NCBI GenBank assembly: GCA_036227345.1
Contig: CP109468.1
Location: 8,928,001-8,992,000, forward strand
Direction of reading: 5' to 3'
DNA from: Streptomyces sp. NBC_01463
Lineage (GTDB): Bacteria > Actinomycetota > Actinomycetes > Streptomycetales > Streptomycetaceae
Length of the DNA stretch: 64,000 bases
Shown here piece after piece: positions 35,928-45,415 of this stretch; position 1 is the first letter of the stretch, and each line of letters begins with the position of its first letter. A program made the translations under genes and the position numbers. Under the pieces are notes generated by a model. It was not told the DNA's origin, did no database searches, and was given only the letters and a program-made list of their open reading frames with translations.

Positions 35928-36821
35928 ATGGACACCGATCGAGGCCGGAAGCAACAGCCGCACGAGGGGGGCAACGACCGGCCCTACCTCTACATCCACA
36001 GCTACCCGCCGCCCGACCTGCCCGACGTGGGGGAGGACCACGGCGACCGACCCGTACCCAACGGCGTCTGCTGGTACCTCTGCTCGGGAATCCAGCCGCT
36101 GACGGCGTTCCAGCCCGGACAGGACCTGACCGCGCAGGTGGCCATCGGCAACTGGCAGGGCGGGAACAGTCCCTCGTTGGCATACGTCGGCCTGTGGTGG
36201 TCCAAGCCGGTGAGCGGACCCGTCATCCCCGACCCGTCGAAGTTCATGGGATTCTCGCCGGTCGCGGTGCCCCCGCACGGCGGCCGGGCCGAGACCACAC
36301 CACTCACCGCGCGGATCCCGGCGAGCTCGGGCAACCACATCTGCCTCCTGGCCAAGGTCTGGCACCCACTGGACAACGTGGCCGCCGGAGGCCTCGCGGA
36401 CCCCGTCAACGACAGGCACTGGGCCCAGCACAACCTGGCCGTCCTGCCGGCCGCCCCCGCCGCGCCGGAGCCCTTCGCGTTCCTCGCGACGAACCCGACG
36501 GACGACGAAGTCACGTACCAGATCGGCGTCCGCCCGATGCCCCGGGAACTGTGGGGCAACATCCCCAACGACGAGCGCCTGCGCCCGGTCGAGGCCTCGG
36601 CCTGGCTGTCCCTGAAGGACACCACCACCGGGGGAGAGGCTCAGGGGCAGAACGAACTGACCCACACACTCACGCTGAGCCCGATGGAGCAGCGCGACAT
36701 GGAACTGCTGCTCGTCGTCACCGACGAGGTGGGAAGCGAGGCCTTCGCACCCTTCCAGATCGCCCAGTACCGCAATGAGCGGCCGGTTGGCGGCATAGCC
36801 GTGATCGTACGAGGCAGCTGA
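35928..36821 (+). CDS. Uncharacterised beta-rich protein, second gene of the operon
   Basis: A 297-residue protein starting at ATG 35928. The content is beta-strand and loop rich with repeated aromatic motifs (VPNGVCWYLCSGIQPLTAFQ, AYVGLWWSKPVSGPV, HICLLAKVWHPLDN) and a C-terminal NELTHTLTLSPMEQRDMELL segment that suggests an immunoglobulin-like fold. No signal peptide is seen. No known family was recognised. Tight spacing to the 605-aa gene suggests the products act together. Confidence 0.72.
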   Translation: MDTDRGRKQQPHEGGNDRPYLYIHSYPPPDLPDVGEDHGDRPVPNGVCWYLCSGIQPLTAFQPGQDLTAQVAIGNWQGGNSPSLAYVGLWWSKPVSGPVIPDPSKFMGFSPVAVPPHGGRAETTPLTARIPASSGNHICLLAKVWHPLDNVAAGGLADPVNDRHWAQHNLAVLPAAPAAPEPFAFLATNPTDDEVTYQIGVRPMPRELWGNIPNDERLRPVEASAWLSLKDTTTGGEAQGQNELTHTLTLSPMEQRDMELLLVVTDEVGSEAFAPFQIAQYRNERPVGGIAVIVRGS

Positions 36822-37011
36822 GCGCCCGGAGCAGCGGGACGGACCAACGACCGGCCCCCCACACAGCGCGTCACACCGGCTCCGCCGGCCTCCTCGACCG
36901 GGCAACGGCCAGGACACCGACCTGCTGTCCTTGGGCGCGGCGGTGGAGCACCGGCTGGACGGCCGGCGTCCGCCGCGGTACCTGCCCACGGTGCGGTGCC
37001 CCCCAAGGGGG

Positions 37012-37520
37012 GCCAGCCGACGTAGCGGCGGACTTCGTACTGGTCCAGGTCGCATTTGTTCTTCGCGCTCTGGAAGCACTCCTCGATCTTCCAGCGGCAC
37101 CCGGCGACCTGAACGAGATCGGCGACGGTGGCGTCCAAGGGGGCTGATGCGAGGAAGTGGGCGAGCTCGTCGGGCTTGGTGATGCTGCGGCGGGCGAGCA
37201 TCCAGCGTTGCCGGGTGGGCTCGTCGCCGTCGAACTCCCAGACCGCCGGCAGACGGGCGGCAGCCCAGTCGTAGAATCGCGGTCCTTTGGCGCCGTCGCT
37301 GCAGGAGAGCCGCTGCCACGCCTCGGCGGGAGCTTGGCCAATGAGGTATTCGATGCGGGGGCCGTGCACCTGCTGGGACTTGGGCACGGCCACGACGCAG
37401 GAGAGGCCGGCGTCTTCCAGGAAGCGTCGGAAGCGGGAGTCCTGTCGTAGGCGGCATCGGCCGCTACCCAGGCGACGGGCAGCGGGCCGGCCTGCGCGCG
37501 CAGGACCACGGTGACACAGA
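37012..37520 (-). mobile_element. IS701-family transposase 3' remnant
   Basis: On the minus strand the sequence PVAWVAADAAYD, then (after a 1-base shift near 37448) SRFRRFLEDAGLSCVVAVPK, SQQVHGPRIEYLIGQAPAEA, GCRWKIEECFQSAKNKCDLD and YEVRRYVGW matches the DDE region and catalytic-glutamate helix of IS701 transposases. It ends abruptly after RRYVGW at about 37012 and is joined upstream to IS5 sequence. Confidence 0.8.
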
Positions 37521-37522
37521 TA

Positions 37523-38035
37523 GCGGCCATGACACGCTCGAACTGCGGTGCGTCACCTGCTTGTCCAGCGGCGACTACAAAGGTGATTGGGCGGCATCGG
37601 GCGTCGGTGACCAGGTGGAGATTCGTGCTCAGTCCGCCGCGAGATCGGCCGGGAGCGTGGTCGTCCGGCTCCCCGGCCCGAGCCCCCTTCTTCGCGGCAT
37701 CGGCGGCGTGCTGGTGGACGCGGACCTGGTGGGCGCGGACGACCGTGGAATCGACGCCCGAAAGCCAGTCCAGATCGCCATCCGCGTCCGCGCGGGCCTG
37801 CAAAGCGACGAGGACGCGGTATCAGGTGCCATCGCGGGCCCAATGGGTGAACCGGTCAAACAGCGTCTGCCAGGGAGGGCATTCGTCAGGCACGTCACGC
37901 CAGGCGAGGTTGTTGCGGTATTTGAACGCCACCGCGTCGACCACCCGCCGATGATCCGTCTACCGACGGCCCCGACGAGGTGTCCGGTCCGGTGGTAGTG
38001 GCTCGATCAGTCTCCAATGGCCATCACTCAGGCCC
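37523..38035 (-). mobile_element. IS5-family transposase 5' remnant fused to IS701
   Basis: Minus-strand frames give HWRLIEPLPPDRTPRRGRR, an in-frame TAG or frameshift, then VVDAVAFKYRNNLAWRDVPD, RFTHWARDGTWYRVLVALQA, LSGVDSTVVRAHQVRVHQHA (first catalytic D) and RGGLSTNLHLVTDARCRPIT. It stops being IS5-like near AAICV and continues as IS701, so the two remnants are fused, probably by insertion and deletion. Confidence 0.8.
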
Positions 38036-38200
38036 CCACGAACTCCCACGCCATGCAAGAACGACCATCTGATCCATCACACACGGCCACGGCCTGGTTG
38101 CTCAGCCTCGCGGGCGTTCAGGCTGACCTTGTTGTCAGCTGCTCCTGTGCTCGGACACCCCGGCCCCGTGAAGGAGAGGCATGGAGCCGGGGCGTTCCAG

Positions 38201-39511
38201 TCACCGCTGTCGCAACTCGCCGAACCAACGCACGATCGACGATGTGGCTGCCACGTTGGACCCCAGGTGACGGGATCCTTGGTGATCGACGGCTCCCAAA
38301 TCGATGACCGGTGCGTCTACGCCTCTCTTGAGCAGCGCCGCCTTGCAGGTCTCGGTGTTCCCGGTCGCGGCCTGCTCGTCCCCGGTCGCCATGTAGAGAC
38401 GCACCGGGGCGTGAGGTGTCCAGTCGGTGCATACGGCGTCCGTTGTGCGTAGTGCCTCTGCCAGCGGCCCTGTCCGCTGTGCGAGCAAGTGGCGGCCTTT
38501 CTCGGTCAGCAGTTCATCCACGGCGCCGGGGGTGCCGCGCATCAGTTGCTCTCCCGTGTGGGCGCCGTCGAAGAGGGCCTCGACAGTGCTGTCATAAGGG
38601 GCTCGAAAGACCTCGCCAGGGCTGTCGTAGAGGTGGTGGAGTCGGTTGAACGCGACCAGTGTGTAGGCCGCGTACAGCACGCTGGACTTGGGTTCCAGCT
38701 TCCCCTCGAGCATCGCGGGCAATTCCGTGCCACCGAAGTCGTAGGCGCCGCTGACCGGTGCCAGCGCGCCCAGCCTGAACCAGCGGTCCGCGCCGCCCTC
38801 CAGAGCCCGGCCGAGTCCCAGCGCTGCCGAGGCGCCCTGCGAGAAGCCGGTGACCATGACGTCGCGCTCCAGCGTGTGCCCGGTCCGGGGCGCGAAGGCG
38901 CGGGCCGCCCTCAGCATGTCCAGGGAGGCCGTGGTCTCGGAGCCGACATCCATCCAGGGGTGCAAGCCGGGCCCCTTGCCCATCCCCAGGTAGTCGGGTG
39001 CGACTCCTGCGGCGCCGGCAGCCGCATGAGCGATCACTGGAGCGGACACGAACTTCGCACGCTGCATGGACGGCGAATCGTCCTTGTGGCTTCCGGTGCC
39101 GTGTGCGAAGGAGACCGCCTGCAGCCGTCTCTCGCTGTTGAGCGGTATCGCGAACAGCCCGCTGGCTGTGGTCGGCCGTCCGTACACATCAATGGTCCGG
39201 TAGACCAGCCGGTACGCGACCACGCCATGCCGGACAGTGTCGTTCTCAAATCCGGCCGCGCCCAGTTCACCCGCCACGGCCTGCGGGCTCGCGAGCGTGT
39301 ACAGCCTTTCGAAGGACACCAGCGTGCCTCGGCCATGCTCCTTGTGCTGCTCCTGGGCATGGGCGACGGGGGGAGTGGCGGCAGTGGCGACGGCCGGTGC
39401 GCTCAGCAACAGGCAGCAGCAGACGGCTGCCATCTGCGCCCGGCGGCGGCCGCCGTACGGGGACCTTTTGCGCGAGGATGTCGAGGTGAGGATGACCATC
39501 AGTTCTCCCAA
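38201..39511 (-). CDS. Secreted lipase/alpha-beta hydrolase (LIP family)
   Basis: A 436-residue exported hydrolase. A signal peptide is present (basic N-region, then AAVCCCLLLSAPAVATAA to about residue 46). The alpha/beta-hydrolase nucleophile elbow is TGFSQGASAA with S224; an APDYLGMGKGPGLHPW loop precedes it and the histidine is probably in VIDLGAVDHQGSRHLGSNV. This matches secreted triacylglycerol-lipase/LIP-type proteins of actinobacteria that act on acyl esters outside the cell. ATG 39511 is used; ATG 39499 is also possible. It stands alone, convergent with IS remnants. Confidence 0.88.
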   Translation of the reverse strand: MGELMVILTSTSSRKRSPYGGRRRAQMAAVCCCLLLSAPAVATAATPPVAHAQEQHKEHGRGTLVSFERLYTLASPQAVAGELGAAGFENDTVRHGVVAYRLVYRTIDVYGRPTTASGLFAIPLNSERRLQAVSFAHGTGSHKDDSPSMQRAKFVSAPVIAHAAAGAAGVAPDYLGMGKGPGLHPWMDVGSETTASLDMLRAARAFAPRTGHTLERDVMVTGFSQGASAALGLGRALEGGADRWFRLGALAPVSGAYDFGGTELPAMLEGKLEPKSSVLYAAYTLVAFNRLHHLYDSPGEVFRAPYDSTVEALFDGAHTGEQLMRGTPGAVDELLTEKGRHLLAQRTGPLAEALRTTDAVCTDWTPHAPVRLYMATGDEQAATGNTETCKAALLKRGVDAPVIDLGAVDHQGSRHLGSNVAATSSIVRWFGELRQR

Positions 39512-39618
39512 GTGCGGCTCGATGAGTACGCCTTAAGCCTCACGCGTCACGAACTCCGACGCACGGGTGGACGCCCCCGGATCGTGCTGGTGCCTGCCCC
39601 CGCTCGCAACGAGCCTGC

Positions 39619-39999
39619 TTGTGTTGCTGCCCTTTGGTCGGCACCTTCGACCCCGGCTCGCCCCGGCAAGTGTGCGCAGTTGGCGGCTCACGTACCGCGC
39701 TGAGAGACACCGCGGGGGCCACACCAGGAGATGTCGAGCCGGGCACTGACGCAGACACGCTGAAGGGCCCTTCGCCTGACGTCTGGGCGAGCGGGACACC
39801 AGGCAGGCAGAGCACCACAGGGCAGCGCATCCGCGAGTCCTACCGCAAGTACCGCCACCAGTACGGGCAGCAGGGCCTGGAGGAGAAGCTCCGGGAGCGC
39901 TTGTTCAGCCGGATGTTCACGCCGGACGACCTTGTCCACTGTTTCGTCGGGAACCTGGCCAAGCGCCCTGGGTGCATCGAATGTGCCATGCGTCAGTGA
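39619..39999 (+). CDS. Hypothetical protein, 126 aa, start uncertain
   Basis: The C-terminal 60 residues ([51 protein letters not shown]) look like genuine helical protein ending in a CxxC. The N-terminal half is arginine/proline-rich and may be non-coding; a later start is plausible but none is obvious. No family recognised. It precedes the serine hydrolase by 94 bases on the same strand. Confidence 0.4.
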   Translation: MCCCPLVGTFDPGSPRQVCAVGGSRTALRDTAGATPGDVEPGTDADTLKGPSPDVWASGTPGRQSTTGQRIRESYRKYRHQYGQQGLEEKLRERLFSRMFTPDDLVHCFVGNLAKRPGCIECAMRQ

Positions 40000-40093
40000 G
40001 TCACTGGTGTCCGGAACGGATCAGGGGGCAGTCAGGGATCACTCGGGGACGGCCCCGATGCTCGGTCCTGGACGCGCTGGCAGCGTGAGGAGC

Positions 40094-41272
40094 ATGAGAC
40101 CAACGCGTATGTCACGAAGGGCCTTTGCGGGCGCCGCCCTGTCAGGAGCGGCGGCGCTGGCCGCCACTACTGTTCTACCCACGCGCCGGGCCATCGCATC
40201 TCCAGTGCCTTCCGCTCCTCTCCCACCACTGAATGCCGCCGTGCTGCGGGCGGCGATCGACGACCTGGAGCGTCCGCCCTCGACCGCAGCCCAATTGCGA
40301 GTCGGCGGTACGGCCGGCTACTGGCGTGGTGCCGAGGGTGTGGCTGACGTCGAGACGCGACGGCCGGTCACGGTGTACGACAAGGTCCGCATCGGCAGCA
40401 TCACCAAGGCCTTCGTCGCCACGGTGGTGTTGCAACTCGTAGGTGAAGGACGGGTCGGCCTGGACGCACCGGTACAGCGCGTCCTGCCGGGGCTGCTGCC
40501 GGCCCGGTTCTCGCCCGTCACCGTGGCACATCTGCTGAACCACACCAGCGGATTGCCGGATCACGTCGGCATCCCCGAACCGGTATCCGCAGAGGACGTC
40601 TTCCGCCACCGTTTCGACCACTGGTCGCCGCAGGAGTGGGTGGCGACGGTGACAAACGGGCCGCTGAAGTTCGCCCCGGGTACCGGACAGGAGTACCGCG
40701 GCATTAACTATGCTCTGGCCGCACTGATCATCGACAAGGTGACCGGCCGTCCGTACGGAGAGGCGGTCAAGGCCCGCATCCTGCGCCCGCTGGACCTGGC
40801 CCACACTGTCGTACCCGGCAACGATCTGCGTATTCGGGGTCGCCACGTGCGTGGATACCTGGCGATGGCCGACGGTGGCCTGCGGGACATCACCGCGTAC
40901 GACCAATCGTCCGCTCGGGGCGAGGGCGACATGATCTCCACCACGGGTGACCTCGACCGGATGCTCGTTGCCCTGTTCTCCGGCGAACTGCTCCCGCCGG
41001 AGCTACTTCAGCTGATGTTCACCCTGCCACCGGACGACGTGCGCATGCTGGACGGCTCTCCGGCTCGCTACAGCGCCGGGCTTCAGCAGGTCACCGTCAA
41101 TGGTGTAACTCTCTGGGGCAAAACCGGCGAGACGTATGGCTATAAGAACGCCGCGTTCTCCACTCGTGACCAACAACGGCGCTTCGTGCTTTCCTGCAAC
41201 CCGACGACCGCCCGAAACGGTGAGGAGAACCAAATGATCGCTCGGGTTGCAGACCTACTCACCCGCACCTGA
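40094..41272 (+). CDS. Exported serine hydrolase (class C beta-lactamase/DD-peptidase fold)
   Basis: A 392-residue protein with a Tat-type signal ([19 protein letters not shown], residues 6-24). The beta-lactamase-family motifs are SITK at 102-105 (nucleophile serine and lysine), a [10 protein letters not shown] segment where class C enzymes have Y-x-N, and [10 protein letters not shown] as the KTG box. It therefore resembles D-alanyl-D-alanine carboxypeptidases and esterases of this fold; the Y-x-G in place of Y-x-N is unusual. It would act outside the membrane on peptidoglycan peptides or esters. Confidence 0.9.
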   Translation: MRPTRMSRRAFAGAALSGAAALAATTVLPTRRAIASPVPSAPLPPLNAAVLRAAIDDLERPPSTAAQLRVGGTAGYWRGAEGVADVETRRPVTVYDKVRIGSITKAFVATVVLQLVGEGRVGLDAPVQRVLPGLLPARFSPVTVAHLLNHTSGLPDHVGIPEPVSAEDVFRHRFDHWSPQEWVATVTNGPLKFAPGTGQEYRGINYALAALIIDKVTGRPYGEAVKARILRPLDLAHTVVPGNDLRIRGRHVRGYLAMADGGLRDITAYDQSSARGEGDMISTTGDLDRMLVALFSGELLPPELLQLMFTLPPDDVRMLDGSPARYSAGLQQVTVNGVTLWGKTGETYGYKNAAFSTRDQQRRFVLSCNPTTARNGEENQMIARVADLLTRT

Positions 41273-41749
41273 GTACAGAAAGTGTGGCGACCGGGACCGC
41301 TGCGGACAAGTTCGTCGTCGCACGAGCTCGCCCCAGGCACTACAGCCGCCTTCGACCGCATCGCGCACGAGAAGCCAACCGCCTTAACTGAAGGCGTGAT
41401 CCATGTCGTTGTCCGCAGGATCGCGACCCGGTCAAGCCCAAACACGCAGGCTAGCGATGACGGCACCTGCCATCAGGGAAAAGAGCAGTGCTCCGAGAAC
41501 GTCGGGGCGGACCGTCTACCTGCGGTTCGCCCCGGTGGAGCGCGGCCCGGGCCCGGGCCCGCCTCCACCGCGTGATTCCCAGGGCGAGGCGGGCTGGACC
41601 GGTCGTGGTCCGGTGGACCTTGCTGGTCAGACCACCGCGTGAGAAACCCAGCGCCGCTGCCTTGCGCCGGACCCGGCGGCGCCGACGCAGCCGTCGGCGC
41701 TCGGCCCGCTCCTACTCACAGATCGGCGAGTCGACGGTCTCCGGGATGA
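41273..41749. other. Gene-free interval before an IS remnant
   Basis: No supported gene. The frames are arginine- and proline-rich. It probably consists of flanking sequence of the decayed IS5-type transposase that begins at 41750. Confidence 0.35.
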
Positions 41750-42216
41750 TTAGCCCGGTTTTCGTGGCCCCTTCTTCTGCTTCTTCTGCGCCGCGGCCTC
41801 TTCCTGCACCGCCAGGACCTCCGGTTCCACCACCATCCCAGCCGCTTCGCGATGTGCGCGGGCCACCGCGGAGCCCAGGCTGATCAGGGACATGCCTGCC
41901 TGGCCGCGCCGCGCGGTCTCGACGACCACCCCCTCCATCGGCCCGGCGAGCATGCCGACGTCGCGCCGCTGGGCGAAGTGGCTGTAGATCGTCTGCCGGG
42001 CCCTGAACTCCTCAGGCTTTTCGCGCCATTGGCTACCAGCGCGGATCCGAGAGATGGCGCCCTGGAACTCTTCGTGCAAGCGCTGCGGAAAGGGCCGTAC
42101 CGTCCGATCGGCAGGAATGGCTCTATCAGTTCCCACTCGGCATCGCTCGGTTCACGTCGCGTCACCGGAGGGTTGTACCAACTCGGCGTGGCGCTCGGGT
42201 GCGAAACAGACCGCAT
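41750..42216 (-). pseudogene. IS5-family transposase remnant
   Basis: From the minus strand: VTRREPSDAEWELIEPFLPI, then in another frame QGAISRIRAGSQWREKPEEF and RRGQAGMSLISLGSAVARAH, matching the N-terminal and central part of IS5-type transposases (IS1647-like). At least one frameshift near 42110 and loss of the DDE region leave it non-functional. The IS4-type element inserted about 30 bases beyond its start. Confidence 0.75.
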
Positions 42217-42235
42217 TGATCACGATTCCAGACAG

Positions 42236-42245
42236 GACCTAGGAG
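42236..42245 (+). repeat. Left target-site duplication of the IS4-type element
   Basis: GACCTAGGAG immediately precedes the left terminal repeat and is repeated exactly at 43715-43724 after the right terminal repeat. A 10-bp duplication fits IS4-family transposition. The duplicated site contains the palindrome CCTAGG. Confidence 0.9.
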
Positions 42246-43714
42246 CAATACCGGTGATTTAGGTGGTCTTCTGGGGTCTGCGGGTTGCTTTGGTGGGTGG
42301 GACAAGTGTGATTGCCCTGGTGGGTGGTTGGGGTGGGTTGCGGTGGTGGGTGTGTTTGAGGTGCCAGTTACTCATCTTGCGTTTGATGACGCGGGGGTTG
42401 GAGCGTTGCCTGCGGGGCGGGAGGAGTCGTTCCAGCAGTTCACGGGTGGTGTGGGTCAGGGCTTGACTGAGTCGTGAGGGGGGAAAGCGCCGCTTGGTCG
42501 GTGACGTGGCGGCGGGCGATGCGAAGGGTGCGGGTGAAGGACAGCCGGTCGGGGTCGAGGCCGGCTTGGTGAGCTGTGTGGTGCATGACGTCGCGTAATG
42601 CGTGGTGCACGAGGAAGAAACCATAGATTTCCTGCTCGACTCCATCGGGGTATTGCGATCGAAGGACCAGCTGGCGGCCACCTTGGTGGGTTCTGATCTC
42701 ATCCAGGGTGTTCTCGATCTCCCACCGCTGGTGGTAGAGGTTGGCAAGGTCGGTGGCGGGCGCCTGGGCCGGGTCGCAGATGGTCGTGATCAGCCGGTAG
42801 ACCGTCTCGTCACCATCTCGGCCGAGGGTGTATTCGATGACGCGGATCCGGGCCGGATCACGGCGGTGACGGTCGCTGGTGGCCACGATCTCGGACAGGT
42901 AGGAGCCGTCCTCCAAGGCTTCGAGGAACGGGAGCACGACGTTCTTGCGGACGCGCCACAACAGGTCCGCGCCTGTGCCTGAAGCGGCCTTCCACAGCTC
43001 GAAGCCGGTGATACCGCGGTCGGCCATGAGAAGCGTTCCTGGCTCGAGCCGGCCCAGCAATGCGGGAATGAGCTGTTGTTCGTGGAGCGACAGCGGACCG
43101 GTCGCCGCGGCGAACACCGCATGCGTCCCGCACTCCACCAGAGCGGCAACCCTCACCTGCGGATATGCACTGCGCTGCTGTCCCCGGCCGGAGCCGGGAC
43201 GGCCGAAGAACGTGCTGTTCGCCTCGGTGTCCGGGACGTCGAAGACGGTGCCGTCCACGGCCACCAACCGCCACCCGCAATACCAGGCGCCAGCCGTGTC
43301 CGGGGCGGCCACCGGTCGGCACACCCTCGCGAACAGAGCCTTCAACGGCTCCGGCCCCAACCGTCTGCGGGCTCTGCCGATCGCCCCCGTCGTCGGCACC
43401 TGCCACGGCTTCTCCCACTGCCGCACACGCTCCAGGCCCTGCGTCAGCAGCCGGGCCACCTCCTCATAGCCCTGGCCGGAAAACAGGCATATCGCGAGCA
43501 CGAAATACACCACAACCCGGGCCGGCAGCAGCCGGGAACGCTGTTCCCGGCGCCCGCACTCCGCGATCACCTCATCCACCACCCCGGGTGGATACACCCG
43601 CGTCAACACACCCAAGGCGATCCGGTCCGACAACCGCTCACCCGACGACTTCACCTGCCCAGGCCTTGGCACAACACATCCAACGACCAACACAACTCAA
43701 AGTCACCGGTATTG
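42246..43714 (-). mobile_element. Complete IS4-type insertion sequence, 1,469 bp
   Basis: The ends carry imperfect inverted repeats: the left end begins CAATACCGGTGATTT and the right end, read inward, CAATACCGGTGACTT, with the first 12 bases identical. It is flanked by identical 10-bp target duplications. It contains one transposase gene reading leftwards whose stop lies inside the left repeat. The intact ends and duplication show a fairly recent insertion. Confidence 0.9.
42259..43693 (-). CDS. IS4-family transposase, frameshifted near the C-terminus
   Basis: About 480 residues with the IS4 architecture: an N-terminal domain (RLSDRIALGVLTRVYPPGVV), the DDE core starting VAVDGTVFDVPDTEANS (first catalytic D), MADRGITGFELWKAAS (second D) and YHQRWEIENTLDEIRTHQGG (Y-2-R-3-E signature with the catalytic glutamate). 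The long frame ends at 42440 with a non-family tail, but the other frame continues PPSRLSQALTHTTRELLERL and VIKRKMSNWHLK to a TAA at 42259, as in relatives. The shift lies in a run of six C near 42480, suggesting a homopolymer indel. A GTG at 43672 is an alternative start. Confidence 0.88.
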
Positions 43715-43724
43715 GACCTAGGAG
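43715..43724 (+). repeat. Right target-site duplication of the IS4-type element
   Basis: Exact copy of the GACCTAGGAG at 42236-42245, abutting the right terminal repeat of the element. Confidence 0.9.
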
Positions 43725-43933
43725 GTATTTGCGCTGTACTCGTAGAGGCTGATTGGGAACCGGCTCGGCTGCACCCGTCCCACGCGGGCGTTCATCGAGT
43801 GTGCCGGTTACGGTTCCTCCGTGGCAGAGGAACCGATAACCATCAAGTTCACGCGCGATCAGGCGGGTCTGCCGCACGAACGGGTGACATCTGAACTGGC
43901 TTGCCCTGTATGGCAGGTGGGAAGGATGTCGCT

Positions 43934-44242
43934 GTGCCCAAGCCTTATCCCCAGGAGTTCCGCGAGGACGTTGTGCGGGTCGCGAGGAACCGCGGCCCGG
44001 GCGTCACGGTCGAGCAGGTGGCCGCCGACTTTGGCGTCCACGCAATGACGTTGTGGAAGTGGATGCGCCGCGCGGACATCGACGACGGCGTGAAGCCCGG
44101 GACGACCGGCCAGGAGAGCGTGGAACTGCGGGAAGCACGTCGGCGGATCAAGTTGCTGGAGCAGGAGAACGAGGTTCTGCGGCGGGCGGCGGCCTATCTG
44201 TCGCAGGCGAACCTGCCGGGAAAAGGATCTACCCGCTCGTGA
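43934..44242 (+). CDS. IS3 transposase orfA
   Basis: A 102-residue DNA-binding subunit from GTG 43934, selected because GAAGGA lies 8 bases upstream. It has a helix-turn-helix (VTVEQVAADFGVHAMTLWKW) and a C-terminal leucine zipper-like helix (RRIKLLEQENEVLRRAAAYL). At its end, GGGAAAAGG (44218-44226) is a slippery site at which a -1 shift joins it to orfB to make the active transposase. Confidence 0.88.
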   Translation: MPKPYPQEFREDVVRVARNRGPGVTVEQVAADFGVHAMTLWKWMRRADIDDGVKPGTTGQESVELREARRRIKLLEQENEVLRRAAAYLSQANLPGKGSTRS

Positions 44243-45096
44243 AAGAGCTGGCCGCAGGCGGGGTGCCCGTCACGGTGACGTGCCGGGTACTCAAGCTCGC
44301 CAGACAGCCCTACTACCGCTGGCTCGACGCCCCGGTGACCCCAGCCGAGCACGCCGAGGCGCATCGCGCGAACGCGCTGTTCTCCGCCCACCGTGACGAC
44401 CCTGAGTTCGGCTACCGCTTCCTGGCCGACGAGGCCCGCAGCACCGGAGCGGTGATGGCGGACCGGACCGCGTGGCGGATCTGCCGGGACAACCAGTGGT
44501 GGAGCGTGTTCGGCAAGAAACGCGGCCGAACAAAGAAGGCGGGCCCGCCGGTCCACGACCACCTCGTGAACCGCACCTTCACCGCGACCGGCCCGAACCG
44601 CCTGTGGCTCACCGACATCACCGAACATCCCACCGGCGAGGGCAAGCTGTATATCTGCGCGGTCAAGGACGTCTTCAGTAACCGGATCGTGGGCTACTCC
44701 ATCGACGCACGGATGAAGTCCCGGCTGGCCGTGACCGCCCTGGACAACGCCGTCGCCCGGCGCCAGGACGTCACCGGATGCATCCTGCACAGCGACAGAG
44801 GATCGCAATTTCGATCAAGGAAATTCGTCCAGGCCCTCGGCCGCCACCGGATGGCCGGCTCGATAGGAAGAGTCGGAGCAGCCGGTGACAACGCGGCCAT
44901 GGAGTCCTTCTTCAGCCTGCTGCAGAAGAACGTCCTCGACCGACGCACCTGGGCCACCCGCGAAGAACTCCGAATCGCGATCGTGACCTGGATCGAACGG
45001 ACCTACCACCGACGCCGCAGACAAACAGGACTCGGCCGACTCACACCCGTCGAATACGAGACCGTCATGACCACACCGGCCCTTCAGGCCGCGTGA
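44239..45096 (+). CDS. IS3 transposase orfB (integrase core)
   Basis: The 285 residues from GTG 44239 contain an HTH_21 region (FGYRFLADEARSTG) and an rve integrase core with DDE residues in LWLTDITEH (first D), LHSDRGSQF (second D) and NAAMESFFSLLQKN (catalytic E). In the fused product orfB is reached by -1 frameshifting from orfA; independently it could start at GTG 44239, which overlaps the orfA stop (GTGA). All catalytic residues are present, so the element may be active. Confidence 0.9.
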   Translation: MKELAAGGVPVTVTCRVLKLARQPYYRWLDAPVTPAEHAEAHRANALFSAHRDDPEFGYRFLADEARSTGAVMADRTAWRICRDNQWWSVFGKKRGRTKKAGPPVHDHLVNRTFTATGPNRLWLTDITEHPTGEGKLYICAVKDVFSNRIVGYSIDARMKSRLAVTALDNAVARRQDVTGCILHSDRGSQFRSRKFVQALGRHRMAGSIGRVGAAGDNAAMESFFSLLQKNVLDRRTWATREELRIAIVTWIERTYHRRRRQTGLGRLTPVEYETVMTTPALQAA

Positions 45097-45415
45097 CTGA
45101 ACCTGTCACCTGAAGGTGCAGCAGACCCGGCTCTTGTGCTGTCGGACTGGCTCTACCGTGCGATGCACCAGTCCGACATGCTGGATGACCTGCTGAAGAC
45201 GGACCGTGCAGTCTGGTCTCCGATCTACACAATGTCCGGGGCGCTGGAGACGACGCTCGCTGAGGTCTTCATGCCGGACTATGACGAGCGTTTGAAGGCG
45301 GCGCGTGAGCGCCTGCTGGTCGAGATGTACGGCTCGGATGAGGAAGCAGGGACGGGGGAGGCGGCGTCCTGACGCGGGATCGAGGCGTCGGTCGAGCCGA
45401 TGAAATGATCTTGGT

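Larger units (their letters stand above)
43865..45128 (+). mobile_element. IS3-family insertion sequence, 1,264 bp
   Basis: The left end starts GGGTCTGCCGCAC and the right end, read inward, GGGTCTGCTGCAC, followed on both sides by a GGTGACA box about 20 bases in. It is flanked by a GGC target duplication (43862-43864 and 45129-45131), typical of IS3. It contains orfA and orfB with a -1 frameshift site between them, and it splits the gene described at 43821-45372. Confidence 0.9.
43821..45372 (+). pseudogene. 94-aa gene split by the IS3 element
   Basis: The 5' part runs from GTG 43821 to 43864 (AEEPITIKFTRDQA); the 3' part resumes at 45132 (LVLSDWLYRAMHQ) and ends at 45372. Removing the element and one copy of the 3-bp GGC duplication restores a continuous 285-base frame, exactly 94 codons plus stop, ending MYGSDEEAGTGEAAS. 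The protein is acidic and helical (MPDYDERLKAARERLLVEM) with no recognised domain; it resembles small actinobacterial orphans. The gene is inactivated by the insertion. Confidence 0.8.

Noticed and set aside
33593..35974. Long minus-strand frame opposite the two-gene operon
   Set aside because: The plus strand has better codon character, a start and an operon-like second gene; the minus frame is arginine/glycine-rich.
42246..45128. The IS4 and IS3 elements as one composite transposon
   Set aside because: Each has its own terminal repeats and its own target duplication, so they are separate insertions.
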